A DNA stretch of 64,000 nt, taken from positions 126,333-190,332 of the forward strand of contig PABP01000036.1 in assembly GCA_002699585.1 (NCBI GenBank), given 5' to 3'. Below, piece after piece: positions 59,764 to 64,000 of the stretch; the stretch's first letter is position 1; the number at the start of each line of letters is the position of its first letter. The position numbers and the translations under genes are program-made. This DNA is from Anaerolineaceae bacterium. GTDB lineage: Bacteria; Chloroflexota; Anaerolineae; Aggregatilineales; Phototrophicaceae. The notes beneath the pieces are model-generated. The model had not been told where the DNA came from, ran no database searches, and worked only from the letters and a program-made list of their open reading frames with translations.

Positions 59764-61628
59764 CAATTGCCCAACCTGATGGTCGTAAGCAGGGCTTTGT
59801 CGTCACCTTCATATGCCAAGCGGTCGCCAGTTTGCGCATCATAGACAATAGCGAACAGGTCATAATCGCCTGCGGCTAGCTCACCCATCGGCAAGGTAGA
59901 CGACACGCAGCTCGCGGGACGTTGGTCGGGCAGCGCATAGTCCAACTGGGTCGCCAGTGCACTATCGGGGCCGATAAGCTGTAGGCTGGTATGGTATTGG
60001 CTGCCAGGAATGGCCTCATCAAGCTGCCAGATGAGCGTCAGGTGCAGGTCGGCATCGACGACCACCGGGCCACGCTCAACCGTCAGGCTGATGGTCCCTT
60101 CGGGAGCCTCATAGGCGATGGCAGCGGGGTCCTGCGGAATGCCCTCGTATAGTGCCAACGTGGCATCGTTGCGCTGCATGACCAACCCACACTGCAAATA
60201 ACGGGTCCGCAGCACATAATCGACCACACCACTCTTGTTGGTTTCCGGGACTTCCAGCACGGTCAACCGCCAGATGGACTGAGCATCGACCAAAGCAGAC
60301 TCGACATCACGCAGATAGTCGTTGTCCCCCTGGGCAAAGGACATGCCAATGCGCTCCGGTTGGTCATGGGGCATGCCCAACGGGTCGAAGTAGTAATCCT
60401 TGGGGAACAGGGCAAAGGGCGTGGTCTCATAGGGCATGAAGTGCGCCAGCAAGAAATCGCCATCGCGCTTCTGGGCATCAATGAGGTCAATCGCTTCCAG
60501 GAAGCCAGCCGCAGGCGCGCGATAAATCTGGCCAAACACGTTGGCGATGAAGTCGGGCGTCAGGCTGGTGGCTACACCCATCAGCAGCCAGATGGACAAA
60601 ATCAGAGGGCGCAGGTAGCGTTGCTGGACGGTCATACGCTCAATACCAAGTGCGACCAGCAAGGCCAGCGCCGGCCACAGCACGATCATATAACGCGCAT
60701 GGACCATAAAAGGAATCGCCACGTTGATGATCACAATCGCCAGCAGCACGACGATCAGCCAGCCCCATACGAAGCCCGACCGCCGCCAGCGATAGCCAAC
60801 AGCCATTGCCAACACGATCAGCAGCAGGGCAATATTGCCATTGCTAAATGTATGTGCTAGTTGTTCTAGCACCTGTCCAGCCTGCATGGAGGTCTCATGA
60901 CGGGTGACTTCACCGCTGCCGCGTTCGATGATGCCCATCGTGATGCCCACCCAGGGCAGGAAAGCAGCCGCTCCCAGCAGCAGCGCAGCCAATAACAGCC
61001 ACCAGTTACGATTTCGCCGGACATGTAGCAGGTGCAGCAGCCCCAGGAAACCACCGACAGCCAGGGCGATATAATGCGTATACAGCAAGGCACCGATGGC
61101 CACTGTCAGCAGGCCATATTGCCAGAGAGGCGGCACACGGCGAGCATCGCGCAAGCGCAGATACATCCAAACGCATAGCACAACTTCAAAGGCCAGCAAC
61201 GTGTATGCCCGGCCCTCGTGCATATAGTCGATGAAAAAAGCCGAACCAGTCATCACGATCACGGACGCCAATGCTACGCGCGGACCCAAACGCTCATCTG
61301 CTAAGCGATAGAGCAGCGCGATGGTCAGCAGGCCGAATATCCAGGAGAACAGGCGCAGGGCAAAAACCGAATCCCCCACCAGGGCATACCAGGCCGCCAG
61401 CGCATAGTGGTAGAAGACACCCATGCCGCCGGGGTCGCCGTTTGCTGTTTGCTGCCAGATACCGATTGGCGACAGGGGGCCCCAGCGATCCCCGCCTGCG
61501 TTGCGTATCGACCAGTATTCGTCAACGAAAAGAATATCGGCGTTCAGCAAGCGCGCGGCCAGCAGCCCGGCCAGCAGCAACAGCGGAACCACCCATAGCC
61601 ATTTCAGATCATGACGTCGGTGCATCAT
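59763..61628 (-). CDS. GT39/PMT-like membrane glycosyltransferase
   Basis: A 621-residue protein with about ten helices. The first extracytoplasmic loop holds FVDEYWSIRNAGGDRWG with the acidic pair expected for GT-C catalysis, and HEGRAYTLLAFEVVLC is typical of ArnT-like proteins. The last ~200 residues are soluble and beta-rich. It is a relative of the gene at 27460-29235 and possibly of the membrane protein at the left edge. It is coupled to the AviRa-like gene by a 1-base overlap. The acceptor is unknown. Confidence 0.72.
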   Translation of the reverse strand: MMHRRHDLKWLWVVPLLLLAGLLAARLLNADILFVDEYWSIRNAGGDRWGPLSPIGIWQQTANGDPGGMGVFYHYALAAWYALVGDSVFALRLFSWIFGLLTIALLYRLADERLGPRVALASVIVMTGSAFFIDYMHEGRAYTLLAFEVVLCVWMYLRLRDARRVPPLWQYGLLTVAIGALLYTHYIALAVGGFLGLLHLLHVRRNRNWWLLLAALLLGAAAFLPWVGITMGIIERGSGEVTRHETSMQAGQVLEQLAHTFSNGNIALLLIVLAMAVGYRWRRSGFVWGWLIVVLLAIVIINVAIPFMVHARYMIVLWPALALLVALGIERMTVQQRYLRPLILSIWLLMGVATSLTPDFIANVFGQIYRAPAAGFLEAIDLIDAQKRDGDFLLAHFMPYETTPFALFPKDYYFDPLGMPHDQPERIGMSFAQGDNDYLRDVESALVDAQSIWRLTVLEVPETNKSGVVDYVLRTRYLQCGLVMQRNDATLALYEGIPQDPAAIAYEAPEGTISLTVERGPVVVDADLHLTLIWQLDEAIPGSQYHTSLQLIGPDSALATQLDYALPDQRPASCVSSTLPMGELAAGDYDLFAIVYDAQTGDRLAYEGDDKALLTTIRLGN

Positions 61629-62058
61629 TTCTAGTTCGATCGTGGTATTGATGTCTAAGTAGGGCGATTATGGCGACAAAGCGCCCAGGCGGCAAGGCTA
61701 TACAAGCGAGGCAAGCACCGCTTTAAGGGCAGCGCAACAGGACATTGCCCTCGTCGTGTTTAAATTGTTTAACGTTACATTTCGTCTATCTACCCTTATC
61801 ATATGCATTGTGCCTCATTTAGCTCATATGCTCACCATAGCTATTGTCTTAATTTGTAGAGAGCTGGTAGTTGGAAAGTCTTCCTTTGCTAAGCCTGTAT
61901 GCTGTAGGCTGAGTAGATTCAAAGTCCATACCTGGAGCAAAGCACGAGTCACCTGAATGAACCTTTTGGTTCCAAGCACAATATGGCGGGTATGCTATCA
62001 TCAAAATAAACTTTGCTATGTTTGTATGTCATCTCAACTTCCGGTTACAAGGTAGGCA
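61629..62058. other. intergenic region without clear features
   Basis: About 430 bases between divergent genes. A short + strand frame at 61756-61956 lacks a ribosome binding site and a protein-like pattern and is not called. No tRNA, terminator hairpin or repeat was found. The right part is AT-rich and may hold the promoter of the next gene. Confidence 0.4.
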
Positions 62059-62631
62059 ATGGGTCAACTGAACGATCTCTGGCTGTTTGTCCTTCTTGAT
62101 TTATCTGTTTTGTTCCTATGTATTATGATGTTGGCCCGCACCAAGGAACTGACATTCTTTCATTCTGCCGTGTTGTTTTTGTCCTTACACGTTCTGGTTT
62201 TTACCCTGCGCATGATCTCTATCAGTCTGGGAGCGCCTACACTATTTAATGAGAACTATTTGATACGACTGGGTTTTGAACCTGTTCGATACGATGAGAT
62301 TATCAGAGCGATTGTTTATGCCGATATCGGGCTGTTTGTCTCCACTATTGGATTTATCGTAGCGGGAATAGTGCATAAACGACGTGTGGTAGAGTCAATC
62401 GCGGAATGGATTAAAGATGGTGAAAATAGGTTGCTATGCGATGCCAGTGACGAGTCATCGCTGGCCAACGCGATCATTGCCGGGATTCAACATCCAGAAA
62501 TGTGGGAGCACGGCGCGAATCTCAATCGCCAGCTTGCCGCAGAACGTGCGGACATCCGGGTGACGATTCCCCAGGCTGAGACCTTCTACGAGACGATCCT
62601 GGCACAGCACCGTGACCGTGTTGTCCGCTAG
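62059..62631 (+). CDS. chimeric ORF: membrane N-terminus joined to glycosyltransferase C-terminus
   Basis: A 190-residue frame. Residues 1-~108 hold three membrane helices resembling the start of an oligosaccharide repeat-unit polymerase (HSAVLFLSLHVLVFTLRM, ADIGLFVSTIGFIVAGI). Residues ~112-190 match the C-terminal end of a GT4-type glycosyltransferase: AEWIKDGENRLLCDASDESS, LANAIIAGIQHPEMWEHG, FYETILAQH. No nucleotide-sugar binding domain remains. It is best explained by an in-frame deletion joining two polysaccharide genes, the junction lying near 62383-62395. It may be non-functional. Confidence 0.55.
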   Translation: MGQLNDLWLFVLLDLSVLFLCIMMLARTKELTFFHSAVLFLSLHVLVFTLRMISISLGAPTLFNENYLIRLGFEPVRYDEIIRAIVYADIGLFVSTIGFIVAGIVHKRRVVESIAEWIKDGENRLLCDASDESSLANAIIAGIQHPEMWEHGANLNRQLAAERADIRVTIPQAETFYETILAQHRDRVVR

Positions 62632-62663
62632 ACACCAATGCTTGATATTCACTCAAATGCCTT

Positions 62664-63533
62664 ATGATGATGCACAGTGATTGGCGAATCCATCTTGCGA
62701 GCCAGGTAGCAGGCACCTACCCAGCCGATGCAGTGCTGCTAGTCGGGAGTGCGGCCAATGGCCTAGCCGATGCCTGGTCCGATCTGGATTTGTTGATGTA
62801 CTGGCCGACCGTTCCTGATGTGGCAATACGGCATCAGATTGCTGAGCGCCTTGGTGGTTTAGATATCACTCTGGAAGATACAACGGATGGTGACTTCGCG
62901 TTGCAATCGCTGGGAGATACCTACCGACTGGGAGACAATGCGCTCAAAGTCGACATCACCCACAAGACACAGGCGTCATTCGAAGCGCTGATTGCGGACG
63001 TCACCCAGAAATACGACCTCAATGAAATCAAACTGGGCGTGCTCAATGGCTATATGGGTGGCATAGCCATCACCGGACATGACCTCATCGCCCAGTGGCG
63101 CAGCCAAATTGGTGACCTACCGATGGGGATGGTTCAGCCGCTATTGGACCACTATCTGAAATTAACTGCGTACGATCTGGTGTTGATGATCGTGCGCCGG
63201 GAAGATACGCTTTTCGCACGGGATTTGATAACCGGGTGGTGTACAGCGATCATCATGGCGCTGCACGTCCTCAATCGCCAATATCCACCGCTGCGCCCCA
63301 AGCATTTAGCAACCCTGTGTGAAATGATGACGTATCAGCCAGCCAACCTGGCAGCCCGCATACAGAAGATCTGTGATGCCCCCATTAACGAAGCCCTCAA
63401 TATGGCCAAGCCTTTAATTGAAGAAACGCTGAATTTGATTGCAAGACACGGATATGATGTATCATCTGCCCGTGAACGATTCCAGCAAGTGCGACTGCCC
63501 AACCATAGGCCAATTGACCTCGATCAGGCATAA
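62664..63533 (+). CDS. nucleotidyltransferase-domain protein
   Basis: A 289-residue protein with the GS-x(10)-D-x-D pattern of the Pol-beta nucleotidyltransferase fold: LLVGSAANGLADAWSDLDLL. A third acidic residue is expected at about residue 93 (ALKVDITHK). The C-terminal half is helical, as in aminoglycoside nucleotidyltransferases or related proteins of unknown substrate. It follows the chimeric ORF by about 30 bases. No good ribosome binding site is visible, and three consecutive Met codons open the frame. Confidence 0.75.
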   Translation: MMMHSDWRIHLASQVAGTYPADAVLLVGSAANGLADAWSDLDLLMYWPTVPDVAIRHQIAERLGGLDITLEDTTDGDFALQSLGDTYRLGDNALKVDITHKTQASFEALIADVTQKYDLNEIKLGVLNGYMGGIAITGHDLIAQWRSQIGDLPMGMVQPLLDHYLKLTAYDLVLMIVRREDTLFARDLITGWCTAIIMALHVLNRQYPPLRPKHLATLCEMMTYQPANLAARIQKICDAPINEALNMAKPLIEETLNLIARHGYDVSSARERFQQVRLPNHRPIDLDQA

Positions 63534-63716
63534 TAAGCCAAGTATTTGTTTTAGATAAAAACTTGCTGAATAATTAAGGAAATACGATCCTTAATCCATA
63601 ATCTTTATTCTTTATGCATATATTTAGCCTTATCATATTGTTACAAGTCTGAAATGCCAGAAACGACCTTCAGACGCACATATGCGATAGAAGAGACACA
63701 GCACGGAGCTACACTC

Positions 63717-64000
63717 ATGACCCAATTTACGCCCATCGGCAGCGAAAATGCCCAGAACCTGAGTCGTCTTGGTAGTGTAAAACGTGGTTGGATCAGCGGG
63801 ATTTGCTGGTCCCCCAACGGGGATACGCTAGCCATTTCCAGCGCTGCCGGCCTCGCACTGTATATCGACGGATTTGGTGGCACACCGGACCAACTTATTG
63901 AAAATGCCCATGATGGCCCAGTCAAGAGCATGGCCTTCAGTCGGGATGGTACGCTGCTGGCAACAGGCGGCGCCGATACGGTCGTCAAGCTATGGCAGGT
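63717..64000 (+). CDS. WD40-repeat protein, 3'-truncated by window edge
   Basis: The frame opens at ATG 63717 with GGAG nine bases upstream and stays open to the right edge. The translation begins MTQFTPIGSENAQNL and contains GICWSPNGDTLAISS and MAFSRDGTLLATGGADTVVKLW, two WD40 blades with the closing LW. The full protein is probably a multi-blade propeller, common in this phylum. The opposite-strand frame in the same place is a shadow. Confidence 0.85.
   Translation, partial: MTQFTPIGSENAQNLSRLGSVKRGWISGICWSPNGDTLAISSAAGLALYIDGFGGTPDQLIENAHDGPVKSMAFSRDGTLLATGGADTVVKLWQ

Noticed and set aside
61756-61956. 66-codon + strand frame
   Set aside because: Hydrophobic by chance in AT-rich DNA; no ribosome binding site.
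1-64000. CRISPR arrays, tRNA and rRNA genes
   Set aside because: No regularly spaced repeats and no tRNA TPsiC-type or rRNA sequence were noticed in the intergenic regions on reading.

Overview
The window looks like a chromosomal segment of a Chloroflexota bacterium, probably an Anaerolineae-type lineage. This is inferred from the mix of genes: membrane glycosyltransferases of the GT39 type, DUF3179 proteins, a soluble Ser/Thr kinase fused to a response regulator, WD40 and beta-propeller proteins, and a family of small DNA-repeat-like membrane proteins. No 16S rRNA gene or tRNA is present, so the assignment is not firm; rpsD at 45.7 kb is the best marker. Most of the window has moderately high GC. 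Several pockets are visibly AT-richer: about 9.96-11.3 kb, 26.1-27.5 kb, 29.9-30.7 kb, 46.4-47.1 kb, 48.8-50.3 kb and 57.7-58.8 kb. These hold accessory or unrecognised genes.

Layout. 0-10 kb is a surface-glycan region: a membrane protein cut by the left edge, two small membrane proteins and a CPBP protease on the + strand, then a seven-gene - strand operon (four GT2 glycosyltransferases, two NodB-type polysaccharide deacetylases, one Wzx-type flippase). 10-11 kb is an AT-rich gap. 11-20 kb holds a secreted beta-helix/repeat protein, an aldo-keto reductase, a cysteine synthase preceded by an unusual nested hairpin, a single-domain globin, a large protein with transthyretin-like domains and an AraC-type regulator. 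20-35 kb is a string of mostly single genes: GNAT and DinB proteins, ornithine aminotransferase, an APH-type kinase, methyltransferases, a phosphoesterase, a GT39-like protein, a short BLUF photoreceptor, a paralogous pair of unknown cysteine-containing membrane proteins, an SpoU-type RNA methyltransferase and two DUF3179 proteins.

35-41 kb holds an MFS exporter, a BMP-family binding protein, a trypsin-like protease, a GrpB protein and a double-domain sugar/nucleoside-type ABC ATPase. No permease gene lies nearby. 41.3-43.7 kb is a tandem array of five paralogous small two-helix membrane proteins with a near-identical acidic/basic C-terminal domain, plus a sixth unrelated membrane protein. 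The array is divergent from a Ser/Thr kinase-REC-LuxR fusion gene and is the most novel-looking feature of the window. 45.7-53 kb holds rpsD, a PIN-type toxin-antitoxin pair, Ada, a cupin flanked by a 44-bp direct repeat, a KAP-family NTPase, VanZ-like, cytidine deaminase and a CorC/HlyC transporter. 53-64 kb holds TfoX-N, UDP-GlcNAc 2-epimerase, a ROK regulator with an MFS permease, a sulfotransferase remnant, a pentapeptide-repeat/TIR-like protein, an AviRa-like methyltransferase, a second GT39-like protein, an apparent deletion chimera of two polysaccharide genes, a nucleotidyltransferase and the start of a WD40 protein.

The window also shows many adjacent or near-adjacent paralogous pairs (GT2 at 4.2/8.2 kb, CE4 at 5.1/6.0 kb, DUF3179 at 32.7/33.9 kb, small membrane proteins at 30.0/30.3 kb), so tandem duplication has been common here.
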